From positions 1-64,000 of the forward strand of contig SWBL01000073.1 of assembly GCA_024195585.1 (NCBI GenBank): 64,000 nucleotides of DNA, written 5' to 3'. Below are positions 1 through 10,806 of this stretch, piece by piece. The notes under the pieces were generated by a model. The model did no database searches. It was not told the DNA's origin and saw only the letters and a list, made by a program, of their open reading frames with translations. The number at the start of each line of letters is the position of its first letter. Within the stretch, counting starts at the first letter, position 1. The position numbers and the translations under genes were made by a program. Source of the stretch: Aureobasidium sp. EXF-3400. Lineage: Eukaryota; Ascomycota; Dothideomycetes; Dothideales; Saccotheciaceae.

Positions 1-1285
1 GGGCATCCCGTCCGCTCTGCCATACATAAGCAGTTGAACGGCAGATTAGTACTACGGTGGGTGACCACGTGGGAATCCCTGCTGCTGTATGTTTTGCATG
101 GCCTCCATCATTCTTTTTGCTCGTCGTCTGCTGTTTGTTCCTTGCAAATCTCGGAAGAGCTGTCGTTGGTTTGATGAGTTTTGCGAGTCGTGACGCCAGC
201 CAGTGCAAGAAGCCAACCTCTTCCCAGCCATAAGACACACGTCTGCGTCATAACCACCACCTTACCTTTTCCTGCTGTCTCTTTGAACTGAAAAAGCTAC
301 GGAGTATCGACTTGCGGATGATGGACCGCGTGACTCGCTCTGGCGTATGGATTTTCTGAACAGAGCCGTACTCTAAGCGGGCGTTCTGTATGCGACATCT
401 GGTATTTTGAGCCAGCTACGTTAAGTTCAATTGTTATGCGGTCTTTCTGCCACAGACGAAAAACTCCAGAACTGCTCATTGATCAAAAGCAAGTTTAAGG
501 ATTCCAATTTCCTCCAACAAGAGACTCCGCATAAGACGGCTCAATACCCTCAGCCAGCTGACGTCTTAGACGTATGTGTGGCCACGAGGTGTGCTTTTGC
601 TCAGATTCACTTTGCTAAATCTCGTGTATTCGACCCAATACGGACAATACATGATTGAGCCTTGTGCGCTAGCTCGCGCTCCTTCGTAACGGTAGGATGC
701 TTGACCAATGCTTGTTTCCATGCTGGTATTGCATGTTGGGGACTTCGCATCTCTCCACTTGATCACCGGCAATCTGGTTGCAGGACTGAGTAAACGGGTC
801 AATTTCGTGGGATGTTTGTTCTCTTCTTTGAAAAACACATGCTTGTTGGTTGTGTAGATACAAATATGTTGGAAGGATTCAGAAATCGATTCCTTCGCTG
901 GAAGGTACCCTATACTTACAACGTGGTGGCTGACCCCGCTCCGTGTGTAGGTCTGTCTGCGCCTACCGCAATATAGGTGTGCCTTCCCTCGGGCGCAAGA
1001 TGCATGTCTCTATTAAGTTTGTCGCCTCTCACACTTCCTCGCACCGCGGGCACCACTGCATGCTTTCAAGCCCAGGCTAGATTTGGTGGACTTACGAACG
1101 ACCAGCACGTCCGTCGCCCTATCTGATATACCAATCACCGAACTCAAATCGCCCAGGCAAAGCTTCACCTGCCGAGCAAAGCTTCTTCTCAAGCCAAATC
1201 ACAGCCATCTGATTTCAGCTGTTTCACCGCATCATCACTTTTCAACCTCCTTCGAACGACACACAACCATCACAGCACAATAACC
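1..1285. other. Intergenic, no gene seen
   Basis: Only short overlapping open frames of up to about 90 codons on both strands, with no splice pattern or domain joining them. The last 200 bases before the ATG at 1286 are C/A- and CT-rich, like the 5' leader of a fungal gene, so the promoter of the next gene probably lies here. Confidence 0.5.
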
Positions 1286-1567
1286 ATGGGCACACCAACC
1301 TGGGCCATCCCCGTCGGTGTTCTCGGAGGCCTCTGTGTCGCATGTCTAGCCTTCATCTGGTGGTACATCCCTCGCCTCTACAACAGAGGAATGCAACAAG
1401 ACATGCAACGCCTCGCTGCCGAGAAAACAGAGCGCGAACGACAGGCAGCTGCGTTACGAGAGGCCCATGGAGAGTCTATCGATCTGGAAGCTGGAGAAGG
1501 TGTTACGGTTGTGACGCCGGTGCCGGCAAAGTTCAAGTACACGCCTCCTGCGTATACTGCTTATTAG
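1286..1567 (+). CDS. Small single-pass membrane protein, unknown function
   Basis: A 93-residue protein in one exon. The ATG follows CACAATAACC, a good fungal start context. Residues 8-28 form one hydrophobic helix (VGVLGGLCVACLAFIWWYIP), followed by an Arg/Lys/Glu-rich amphipathic stretch (about 34-58) that could be a short coiled coil, and a Pro/Tyr-rich end (PPAYTAY). The short N-terminus before the helix and the positive charges after it suggest N-out, C-in topology. Small membrane proteins of this plan are common in filamentous ascomycetes, but I recognise no named family. An overlapping frame (1342-1647) is judged a shadow because it lacks the membrane helix and the start context. Confidence 0.6.
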   Translation: MGTPTWAIPVGVLGGLCVACLAFIWWYIPRLYNRGMQQDMQRLAAEKTERERQAAALREAHGESIDLEAGEGVTVVTPVPAKFKYTPPAYTAY

Positions 1568-2259
1568 AAGAAGAAGGAGAAGGAAGTTCCAAAGTGAAGA
1601 TGTTTCTGTTTATTGGGGTATGGGAAGAGGTTGGGATTGCGGAATGAAATCTGATATAAGGCTTTTGGGCTGGCGTTCGAATTGGGAATGTCTGCAGTAC
1701 CATTGAACTACTTCGCTTTTTGGTGAACAGTCGGTCATGCACCTTACCCACATTTGTGACACTCCTCATGATCTTGCAACCCAGCTCGGTGTCGGTAAAA
1801 GCTCGCGCTCCTAAGTTGGAGAACCTTTAATTATTCTCTCAGGTCCCTGAACAGCTTATCTACGTTCATATCTCCACCTCATAGCGATTGGTGGGATGTC
1901 TCGTGTCACTGCAGAGATGAGTGATCCTTGCAGATCTCTGGAGCGCAATATGCTCATACAGATAGGATTGCAGAGTTCTATAGAAGAAGCGTATTTGAGG
2001 AGAGATGAATGTTCTCGCGTCTCAAGCCAGAGGCTAAAGATACTTGTAAGAATGCAAGATGATTCTCTCGGAGACCTGCAAGCAGATAACGTCAACAACA
2101 CTATGTTCATGTATCGTACAGACTCTAGGGAGATAGATCGCGCATATGAGCATCAGAGAAGAAGAACAGTAGCCCCAAACAGAAAATGGACGTCAGCTGT
2201 ACATACCAGCACGGTGAAGCTCGGTCATGGCAAAGGCTTAATATTCATATTGCGACTGC
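1568..2259. other. Intergenic with one weak ORF
   Basis: Contains a 133-codon plus-strand frame (1896-2297) with no recognisable domain. It runs into the degraded duplicate at 2260 and is probably not a gene. Confidence 0.4.
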
Positions 2260-2640
2260 ACGCTGCAGACTCGTCAGTACTAAGGAGTGGCTTGTAGGCT
2301 AATTTTGGGTGAACTATACCGCTACCATGCAGATCACAGCCTTGCAAGCTGCCTTAAGATCCTTTATAGCTGCTAGATCAGGTAAGTAGCCCGTAGAAAC
2401 AAAGGAGTCTAAGTTAGCAATGCTTGAGATATCTATAGTATAAGTATTTAAGTAATCGTACTGCTTTTCTTTCTTTCTTTATATATAAACACCTAATAGA
2501 TACAGATCTTCTACTCTTTACTTAGTAGATAGACCTATTTACTAGTATTAGTATTCTTTATACTTACTTATAGATAGGGATAGAGTTACTAATTACTAGC
2601 AAAGTCCCTTTACTAGTGATACCTAGTAAGGAGTCTTTAT
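2260..2640 (+). pseudogene. RIP-degraded copy of the Mid2-like gene start and leader
   Basis: This AT-rich stretch aligns collinearly with about 6000-6390, the leader and first exon of the Mid2-like gene. Nearly unmutated anchor words lie at the left end (the 'accgctaccatgcagatcacagcc' zone at 2317 against 6051). Further right the two differ almost only by C-to-T and G-to-A changes towards the 2.4 kb copy. Around 2450 and 6172, for example, shared ATCGTACTG and CTTTCTTTC words are flanked by such transitions, and TpA steps are strongly enriched. The reading frame is destroyed: the signal-peptide segment holds several TAG codons. This is the classic result of repeat-induced point mutation acting on a duplicated segment. 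Homology fades after about 2635, though AT-richness continues to about 2700. Confidence 0.75.
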
Positions 2641-2850
2641 AATTTTTTAAGAAGTTTAATAAGCATATTAAGAAAAGAAAGCACTATAATACTTTTAAGG
2701 AGAAGCAGGCTAAAGAGCCCAGACCGGAGAGACAGAGCCAGATAAATCCGGATTGTACTCCTTCAGTAGGCATGCCTCGAAATGGGCCTTAGTCTGCGAA
2801 TATCTTTAGAACGTGGCAGTGCCGAATGTCTCTTGTTCACAGGTTACGAA

Positions 2851-3327
2851 CTAACTAGAAGGAGTTGATTCACAGAAGTTGAGCGGAGACCGCATATGGT
2901 AGGCTGAGTTGATGGATTGACTGACTTCTATTACACTTTCTATGAACGAGTGTGGTTGGTTATCTGATTTCATGTACCGGCATTTGTTTCGTCTCAGCAT
3001 ACTGTTGCCGCGCCACATACAGTAGAAGGCCGCATTGGCCCTTTGATACTGGTCCTTGGCTTGACTGATTTCAAGGATGAGATGGAGATAAACATCACAG
3101 TCGAGACGGAAGACGTGGTTTTGATCATCTGTCTTTTGTGCCATGAACAAACCTTCACATGTGGTGCAAATTGCTGTAGTTGCAAACTCAGCCAACGAGC
3201 TTGACTGGTTCCGAAAAAAAAGATGTCGACGGTATTTGGAAACACTGATATGTGTAGATAAGAGAGGATGGTTCCAGAAGCAGGCCGCAGAAGAGTGTGC
3301 AAAGTAGATTAGTTGGGTACGATACAT
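2851..3327 (-). other. Weak open frame downstream of the GT90 gene
   Basis: A 158-codon minus-strand frame with no recognisable domain or splice partner. It lies just 3' of the GT90 stop codon and could be a 3' UTR or a relic. Coding status is not established. Confidence 0.2.
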
Positions 3328-3344
3328 CGAAGAAGAGGAAGAAT

Positions 3345-5119
3345 CTAGACATCGGGCATGGGATGCTCAGCATCCAAGGCATAGGCTTCAAAGGGTATGC
3401 CTCGAACGACCTTCTTGCTATGATCATTAGTGGTATACAACTGCGGCTCGAAGCCTTGTACACTAGCCCATGCGGTGAACAAGCGACGCCAATAACACGC
3501 TGTAGCTGCTGTTGTAAGGTAGCGCTCATGGAACGTAGCGTAGTTGTTTTGCGCAATTGCCATGGCTTCATCTTCATGGGAGGCATAGTACTTCATCTGT
3601 CAAATTTGTAAGCACGAGTCTTGTGAGAGCGTGTGAAGTCGGTCGTACATACCTTTTCGTTGAGATCCGCCCAATCGCGTTTGACTTGAATGAAATTCTG
3701 CTGTGGCCCTTCGGGTTTCATAAGGCCGTGGTGGTGTTCTAACCAGCGTAGTTCGTGAACCACTGGAGCACTGTTACAGAGCTGCAGATATTTGAGACGT
3801 CCAGAGTAGGTATATCCCTCAGTATGGATGGGGAACTTGTAGCGACAGAGCTGATCCTGAGTCATACAGTATTGTTTGGTTTCGGCGTCATAGATGTCGC
3901 ATACCCTTACATCGCCCCATGTTGTATCCTTAGCCGTACTTATAAGCTTCTTTCGAATGTCCTGATTCAGTCCTGCATCGCCGCGCCATACGGCTTTTGA
4001 GAATTTCTTCGACCATGGCCATGCTGCGTTAGTCTCTCGGACTTTGCGACGGATTTGGCTATGGCTAGACACTCGTGCTGATGGCCAAGCCCAATAGGCG
4101 TAGTCGGGCAACAGCCAAATGTGTCGCTGCTCTTCTAGACGAGTGAGACCCCAGACAGTTGATTGATTGGCGCCTTCCTTATCCCACATGCTGTTCAAAG
4201 GTCGTTGGGGATCGTCGTCGAGATCAAGGACAAACTCTATGTTCGGTATAGTATCTGGGGGTGCGCTCACGATAGCTTGCTGGATCATGTGTAGGAAGCC
4301 GCTCGTTCGTTCGTGCCAGCGTCCCATCCAACACTTCTTGTTCTGGCGACCTTGAACGATGAAAAGCTCAGCTTCATAGATGAGGACTCTCACAAGACAG
4401 TGATCCTCCTCGATCTCCAGCTCTTTCTGCAAGACTGGGTTGTGCTTTCTTGAGGCTACGGCTGATTCTATGTCGCTGTAGAAGTTGGGAAATGCTGCGT
4501 CGCATTGATCTGCCGACAGTCCGTAGTTGTTGGCATCGCGGGGGAACTCGTACTTCCATCCATGTGTTAGAGCTGGGACGGGCGTGAGAGTTGATTTTAC
4601 ACTTCTAGGGACCGTCATGAACCAGTAAATGCCCAGTAAACTCAAGGATAAGGCCGCGACCATCCGAAAGGTCAACGGACCTTGTGTGTAACCCATGGCA
4701 AAAGTTCTCATCTCACGGATAATGGAACGAGACTCGAGAGAGAAAGCGTCTGGCTTTTTCATGGAATAAGGTGGGAGAAGCCACTCCCCAAGGCGAGAAG
4801 GATATTGCCATGCATCATTCACAAGGAACCCAGCTAGACGGGCGGGTGGCGGTTCAGCTCCCCAAAGGCCGCATGAAGGGTTGTTTGTATCCATATGATA
4901 GATTGCATCCATGACGGCCCCAATAATAGGCATAGGCAGATCGCAGCCAATTGGACGGCTTACCGCCGGGCGCCTTATTGTGGCACGCGGCGAGGTTACA
5001 GGTTGCAGTGGGGCGGTCCGACAAGAGCTGAAGATCTGCAAGTAGCCAACAACAGAACCGTTCCTGTACAAAGAACAAGAGACGCCCCGAAAGATAGACC
5101 GCGCAACATTAGAAACCAA
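3345..5119 (-). CDS. GT90 (CAP10-like) glycosyltransferase
   Basis: Two exons, 5119-3653 and 3596-3345, joined across a 56-nt intron (donor GTATGT, acceptor GACAG, phase 0), giving about 572 residues. The C-terminal half has the CAP10/lipopolysaccharide-modifying signature: a Trp/Arg-rich block with KAVWRGD, then YKFPIHTEGYTYSGRLKYL, then the late element DLNEKMKYYASHEDEA and the ending ERYLTTAATACYWRRLF, where the second exon supplies the last two. In fungi such enzymes sit in the Golgi or ER and transfer xylose or glucose to glycans; Cryptococcus CAP10 is needed for capsule. A hydrophobic anchor lies at about 152-168. The first 136 residues look poorly conserved, and the in-frame Met at 4711, just before the anchor, would give an ordinary type II protein. 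The start is therefore uncertain, but the family call is firm. Confidence 0.82.
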
Positions 5120-6000
5120 GAAAGAGAGGATCCAACTCTATATGTACAGCATAAGCATAAAAACATAGAGTTCAACAAATCATTAAGGGTCAGACCGAGA
5201 AGTTAATCTGACAGCGATGATCGGCACTTGGCGACGGGACGAACTCCCGGCTCGCGGCACTTTTCAAGCGAACCAATATACCAAGACCAACAAAATCACA
5301 CACCCCCTGAACACAACTTATCTGTGACGACCCGGCTGATCTTCAGATCTCATTTCCACCAGTGTCCTGTGGCAATGATACATCTCTGGAAATCATGGCC
5401 AACAACACTGATCGACCAATATAAAGCTGACGGCTATGGGATGCTTCTGCCAACCCGCTTTGGGCTGTCTCCTTTGCAAATGTCCTTGTAGCACGCGCTC
5501 CTACAAGTATGTTAAACAGATATCGTGGTCAAGGTCATGCGGTAACTCGACAGGCGAGTCACTCTCAGCCCAGGGCTCCAGATCAATGTCATGCAATGGA
5601 AGCAGCTTTCCAGCGCGAGCGGTCAGGCTTTTCGCTCAAATCGCCTGCGATGTCCACCTAATTGGGAACATGCGCATGCAATACTAAAGCTGCGATGCGT
5701 AGATACATGCAGCAAGGCGCAGCATTTGTTTTTTTGACCAGCCGTCCTGACGATGATCCATCTGTCAGTATACGCATCCAAGATCCCATCGGTCTCAGAA
5801 ATCGTACATACAATTCACACAGCAATCAGGTGGTCACGAAGCTCACTCATCGATACAGGGCGTGCCCACGAGTACTTTGATTAGTGCATGGCTTGCAGAC
5901 TGCTCATTACGAGTCTGCTGCGACTTGCTGCAATACTTGTATATGCAGACGCATGGCTGTGCGCTATCCAACGGCCGTTAAAACACCCTGGAGATGAATG
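5120..6000. other. Intergenic, no gene seen
   Basis: Promoter space of the minus-strand GT90 gene on the left. Only short unlinked open frames occur. No tRNA fold or repeat was noticed. Confidence 0.45.
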
Positions 6001-6224
6001 CAGACTTGTCAGCACTAAGCAGTAACTTGGGGGCCATTTTCGTAGGCGCTATATCGCCGCCATGCATATCTCAGCCTTGAACCAGGATAGTTCTTGGCTT
6101 CTTGGTCAGTGTATTGTCCGCGGAATAAAAGAAGACAAGTCGGCGACGCTCGACATCCCCTACTCCAGGCATTCGAGTGATCGTACTGACTTCCTTTCTT
6201 TCTCGTTACACCAACGTCTGCCAG

Positions 6225-7229
6225 ATGCAAATCTCTTACTCCGTCTTTGGCAGATGGGTCTATCTGCTGGCATTGGCCTTCTTCATCCGCCACGGGCAGG
6301 GACAAAAGTGCTATTTTGAGAATGGCGATGTTGCTGCGGATGATACACCATGTACTAGCTTGACTGATGTGCCTGGTGCAGCGGTGCCATGTTGTGGATC
6401 GGGACGTTCATGCTTGGATAACAGATTGTGTTCAACTGTGGAAGGCGATCCGAATCTGAGCAGAGGCAGTTGTACCGATCAGAGCTGGCGATCTGTTAAC
6501 TGTCCCCAGATGTGCACTTTTGGTAAAGCTTCTTCCTTCCTGTTAGAAAATATATCTGGCTAACGTCAAACAGCTCAAAAGGGTGCGGTAGTCTACAACT
6601 GTACTGGTCGAGAGGGTAACATGACAGCAGACGGTCAGGTGCAATTTTGCTGCTTGCAGAATACCGACTGCTGTCTTCAACCCGGTCAGCTCTTTACAGC
6701 AGGGCCATGGGATTTTGACACCCTAGACACATTACCTTCTGCATCCTCTGCTACCTCATCTGTGACGACCGCCTCGTCCTCAAGCGCAACCTCGTCCTCA
6801 ACTGCGGCCTCATCCTCATCCTCAAGCGCAGCCTCACCCCCAACCGCAACGAACGACAAAGGGTCCTCATCACACACGGACTACACGGGAATAGGAATCG
6901 GCGTCGGCATAGGTGTATCAGTACCGCTGATATCCATTGCCGTAGTAGGTCTGTTTTGGCGGCGGCGACGTCGTCACGGTCACCACAGTGTATCTTCTGG
7001 ATCATCGCCCTCCACAGACTCAAACCAGCGAACACAACCACCCGTCCAGGAGCGTAATCACGGGGTATACGCCGACAATATCGATCGAAGAGTCGCCGAA
7101 GCCAGATCGTATGAGCTCGACTCCTTGAAGAAGCCAGCAGAGCTCCATGGCAGCGAACCTGATACGAGGAATCTGAATGTCTACGAACCAAGATTCTTGC
7201 GGCCTTCGTCTATAGATAAACAAGATTGA
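6225..7229 (+). CDS. Mid2-like cell-surface sensor, copy 1
   Basis: Two exons, 6225-6522 and 6574-7229, with a 51-nt intron (GTAAAG donor, GGCTAAC branch, CAG acceptor, phase 1), giving 317 residues. Start chosen at 6225 because it begins a clean signal peptide; an upstream in-frame ATG at 6177 would add 16 polar residues. After the signal peptide comes a Cys-rich ectodomain (CYFENGDVAADDTPC, PCCGSGRSC, GSCTDQSW, CPQMC, then QFCCLQNTDCC), a Ser/Thr/Ala stalk likely to be O-mannosylated, one transmembrane helix (GIGIGVGIGVSVPLISIAVV), an RRRRRH stop-transfer and a disordered cytoplasmic tail. This is the layout of fungal Mid2/Wsc-type wall sensors; the ligand is unknown. The neighbour at 7970 is a paralogue with the same intron phase, and a mutated copy of the 5' part lies at 2260. 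Confidence 0.8.
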
Positions 7230-7969
7230 CGAGTGGACAGAGATTGTTGATGGGGTAGACGTACGTAGATAGGGTCGACGGAGGGGCATGTTTGCATTGT
7301 TTGTAGTCCTCATTTATCATGTACTGTGTTTCGCGAAGCAGCAAGTTGTAGTCAGACAATCAGCATCCAGGTCATAACCGCCAGAGTCGGTCATATGTGT
7401 ATGTTAATATGGGCTTCCAATTCTCGGTGACAAGCAACAGGCTGTTTCAGAACCTAACAAAGCACCAGTGCGCATTCAGTCGTTTGCAAACCAATCGAGG
7501 CAGCCGAGCCGGAGCAGTTAATTGCAGCAAAATTGAGCCCGACTGACATGACCAGTGAAGGCACAGCAGAACACAAGCGGATACACCACAACACGTACCA
7601 GGCCCTTCAACAGGTTCGGACCCCAGCGGCGAATTCAAAGATCCAATCGGGTACCGGGCGCTTCGAAGACGCTCGTCTATGCTGAGAAATTCCAGCTATG
7701 CAGCCGATAGTAAGTGTCTGGGCACGAATTTCACATTAATTTCTGCGCAGCTGCTTGATATACCAGCAAATAGTGGCACAGCTGTAAGCGCCAAGTCGCT
7801 TAAAAGAATGTGGTCGTCATGCAAGATAACCGCCTGGTAGAGACATTGTAGCAGTGGAGAGAGTGAGAGAACGATATGAAATCCGTGGCTTCTCCTTCAC
7901 TTTATCTTTGAGTGTTCCACGACTACTGAAGTCCAATCTCGCAAGTCACCTGAATTATCCCTAGCGATC
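7230..7969. other. Intergenic between the Mid2-like paralogues
   Basis: Holds the 3' end of copy 1 and the promoter of copy 2. No further gene is supported. Confidence 0.5.
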
Positions 7970-9109
7970 ATGGTTCTCTCTTGCTCACCCAGACTGCTTC
8001 TTACTCTGTTCTTCTTTGTGCATTCTTCACTGCAACAGAGCTGCTACTTTCCTGACGGCACTATTGCAAAAGATGATATACCATGTACAGGAGTGACCAC
8101 TGACTCTGATGCAGTGGTGCCTTGCTGTGGACCTGGCCGAAACTGTCTGCCCAACCGATTGTGTTCGGGAGATACGTCAGACGGAAACCCGAGCAGAGGA
8201 AGCTGCACAGATCAATCATGGAAGTCTGACAATTGCCCGCAATTCTGCATGGAATGTGAGTTCTCTTCTTCTTGTGTCATGTAGAGGCAACGAACTCATT
8301 GAAACACAGACAGTGGAGGTGCTATGATTTTCGACTGTACACAAAGAAACGGAGTCACAGACGCAAGCAAGAATCGTTTTTATTGCTGTGCTGGCGATAG
8401 TCCACAATGCTGCAACAACCAGAGTCAGCTGTTCACCGCTGTCAACTGGGACTTTGTCACAGGATCCTCGTCGTCATCTACAGCTGCCTCTTCGACTGAC
8501 GCGACTTCTTTATCAAGTTCTGGTTCGTCGTCAGCTTCTTCAAGCTCATCGTCTTCGTCCACAGATTCGCTCTCCTCAAGCTCGTCGGCTACAAGTTCAT
8601 CATCCACTCTCGCATCGATCATCACAAAACTCAACCCAGTCACCATCACTGAAGGCAAGACAGATGCATCCACTGTTTTTGTATCCAAGACTGCGGTAGC
8701 GACCTCAACCACGGCAGCAGCGGAACATTCAGAGTCAAAAAGGAACTGGACGGGCGTAGGCATAGGAGTAGGAGTCGGGGTCGCAATCCCACTGTTCGCT
8801 CTAGCAATCATCGGTCCCCTTCTCTGGCGTCGTCATCGTCGCCATGCAGTCTCCGAGATGCCACCCCCCATCTTCTATCATCCTGACAGTGCTTCATCAA
8901 GGAGCGTTTCTCCAAGAAATTTCAAAGAGGTATCTGTACGTGTCGACAAACCTGCCTACTTAAGAAGCTTTGAGGCCGATGGCGCAGCAAGCTACGAGCT
9001 TGACGCCGTTAGTGCTAGGGCAGAGGTGCCAATGAAAAGTCCAAGAGAGCTACCAGGGTCAGAGGGAGAGAGGCAGAGGTATCGGGCTTACCAGCCGCCA
9101 AGTCAGTAG
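7970..9109 (+). CDS. Mid2-like cell-surface sensor, copy 2
   Basis: Two exons, 7970-8255 and 8310-9109, with a 54-nt intron (GTGAGT donor, CAG acceptor, phase 1), giving 361 residues. Of two nearby acceptors only the one at 8309 keeps the frame; the next CAG would create a stop. The signal peptide ends about residue 23 (LFFVHSSLQQS). The Cys-rich ectodomain matches copy 1 closely (PCCGPGRNCLPNRLC, GSCTDQSWKSDNCPQFC). A long Ser-rich stalk follows (about 150-230), then a Gly/Val-rich transmembrane helix with RRHRRH after it and a cytoplasmic tail. The tail motifs SYELD and ELPGSE are shared with copy 1 (SYELD, ELHGSE), so both ends of the protein are conserved while the stalk has diverged. Probably an O-mannosylated plasma-membrane mechanosensor or receptor. 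Confidence 0.82.
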
Positions 9110-9216
9110 TCCCTCGTCTCGACAAGCTTGAAGCAGATTAGTGGATGGAAATATGGTGGATTTCATTGTGTATAGTCTTAGCACCTTGGTTTGGAAGGCC
9201 AAGGTTCTTGTAGAGT

Positions 9217-10806
9217 CTAGCGTGAGCCCCGGCACCAGTCCACCTCGATCACACTATCAATGTCACTCTGTCCAGCAGAAGCTCCCTTAACATAGAACTG
9301 TCTCACACAATCATCTCCCATTCCAATCGCAGTCGTGAAGCGCCAACTGATTTTGTCTCTGCCTTCCTCGAGAGCTGGTCTCAGTTTTCCAAGACTGTCT
9401 TTGAGCTCTCGCTCTGCATCTGGCATCTCTGCCCCCGGGTAAGGGTGCATTGTAGCTTCAACAAGACGAATATCGGGCATACTGTTAGGGTACCTTACAA
9501 TGCTATAGCCATTGGTCAACACCACGTTGTCAATTGCCTTGTATCTCTGGAACAGAGCATCCACACCCGTGATGTTAGTAACCATATGCGCCGAGGGCAC
9601 ATCAAAGGAGTGCCAACTCTTCCAGTGATGAAGACTCAACGGTGTGCTATCCAGCCCAGACTCATACCAGCCACTGAGATCGCCAAACATGTCCAGTTGG
9701 TTCAACCCCTTCAGTGGAGTCAGACCCACTGTCGGAGATGTAATGTTGAAGATACAGTCGCGCCACAACGCATCTCCCCACGTCCCTGACATGGACATAC
9801 ACGTGTCATGATTTTCGGCCAGTAGTGTCAACAGCGGCACTGACAAGAAGATTCCTGCACCTCCCCAAGCTTTGAAGCCCTCGGTGCTGATCCCCAAATG
9901 TCGTTCCGTCAGACCACCAATATACCAGTGCAGTCTAGAGTCATACGGTCCAAGAGCTGCCAATAATCTCGGCAACGATGGGAAGAACGTATCGTCATCG
10001 ATGATGCCAATCCACCTTGTGTTGTGCGAGAGGTGTGTGTACAGATGCGTTGCAAGGCCAAAATTGCTTTCTGCTTCTCCTGTCATCGATGAGTCCGAGA
10101 TTAGGAACACCGATATTCGCAAGTCGTTTGCCTTGTCGATCACAGTTCGCATCTCCTGCTCATCAGGATGCTCATCACGAAGAACAACCATAAGTTTTGT
10201 GTCGGTATTGGCGAGCCAGTGGGCCATCTCCGGCAAGCTCTCATTCAAACGGGACAGAAATGTAGCAGTTCCGAGTATGAGCGTATTTGTATCGGTGTTG
10301 AGGGAGGGTTTAGCAGATGGCACTTGGATTGTGTGAGTCTGGCGACACGGGGGAAACACAGTATAATAGTCGCCCCTGCCAACAGGTGAATCGACGGAGA
10401 TGCGGTTGGCCACATCAGCCCCGAAGAATGGCCAGTCCAACTGTGTAAGCTTTTTTCTCAGAAGCCCATCTGTGGGCTTCACCGCAAAGCAGTAGCGACG
10501 ATAATCGATCTCGGACGTGTTGATCTTGAGCGACCGAAGCAAATCATGTTCTTGGTTAAAATTCGTGCTTGTGCCGCTGGAGTCATGATGAGAGCCTGGG
10601 AACAAATTGACCGAAGACGCGACACGTTGAGTGTGCAGGAAAATAACGACCAGGAGGAAGGCAAGACACAGTCCCGCTAGACGACGATTCCATCTTTCCA
10701 ACGCCATGCCTACCAGAGGCATGAAGGCCAGAGGAAAGAAGTTGAGGTGTCCATGCTGCTTTCGAGAATCCCACCACTTATGCAAGGACAATCGCATGCC
10801 GCGCAT
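9217..10806 (-). CDS. GT31 (Fringe-like) glycosyltransferase
   Basis: Single exon, 529 residues, type II membrane layout: short basic N-terminus, anchor at about 43-58 (LAGLCLAFLLVVIFLH), then a lumenal domain. Residues 264-275 read RWIGIIDDDTFF, the metal-binding DxD region of Fringe-type GT31 enzymes. WGGAGIFLS further on and the conserved Cys/Asp pairs around DTCMSMSGTWGDALWRDC fit the same fold. Fungal members add hexose or N-acetylhexosamine to glycans in the Golgi; donor and acceptor cannot be read from sequence. Alternative in-frame Met codons at residues 4, 29 and 34 all precede the anchor, so the exact start is unsure. It ends about 100 bases from, and converges on, the second Mid2-like gene. 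Confidence 0.83.
   Translation of the reverse strand: MRGMRLSLHKWWDSRKQHGHLNFFPLAFMPLVGMALERWNRRLAGLCLAFLLVVIFLHTQRVASSVNLFPGSHHDSSGTSTNFNQEHDLLRSLKINTSEIDYRRYCFAVKPTDGLLRKKLTQLDWPFFGADVANRISVDSPVGRGDYYTVFPPCRQTHTIQVPSAKPSLNTDTNTLILGTATFLSRLNESLPEMAHWLANTDTKLMVVLRDEHPDEQEMRTVIDKANDLRISVFLISDSSMTGEAESNFGLATHLYTHLSHNTRWIGIIDDDTFFPSLPRLLAALGPYDSRLHWYIGGLTERHLGISTEGFKAWGGAGIFLSVPLLTLLAENHDTCMSMSGTWGDALWRDCIFNITSPTVGLTPLKGLNQLDMFGDLSGWYESGLDSTPLSLHHWKSWHSFDVPSAHMVTNITGVDALFQRYKAIDNVVLTNGYSIVRYPNSMPDIRLVEATMHPYPGAEMPDAERELKDSLGKLRPALEEGRDKISWRFTTAIGMGDDCVRQFYVKGASAGQSDIDSVIEVDWCRGSR

Noticed and set aside
1896..2297. 133-codon plus-strand ORF
   Set aside because: No domain or splice partner, and its end overlaps the RIP-degraded duplicate.
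5120..6000. Possible tRNA or small RNA gene
   Set aside because: No T-loop consensus with matching acceptor and anticodon stems could be assembled by eye, here or elsewhere in the window.
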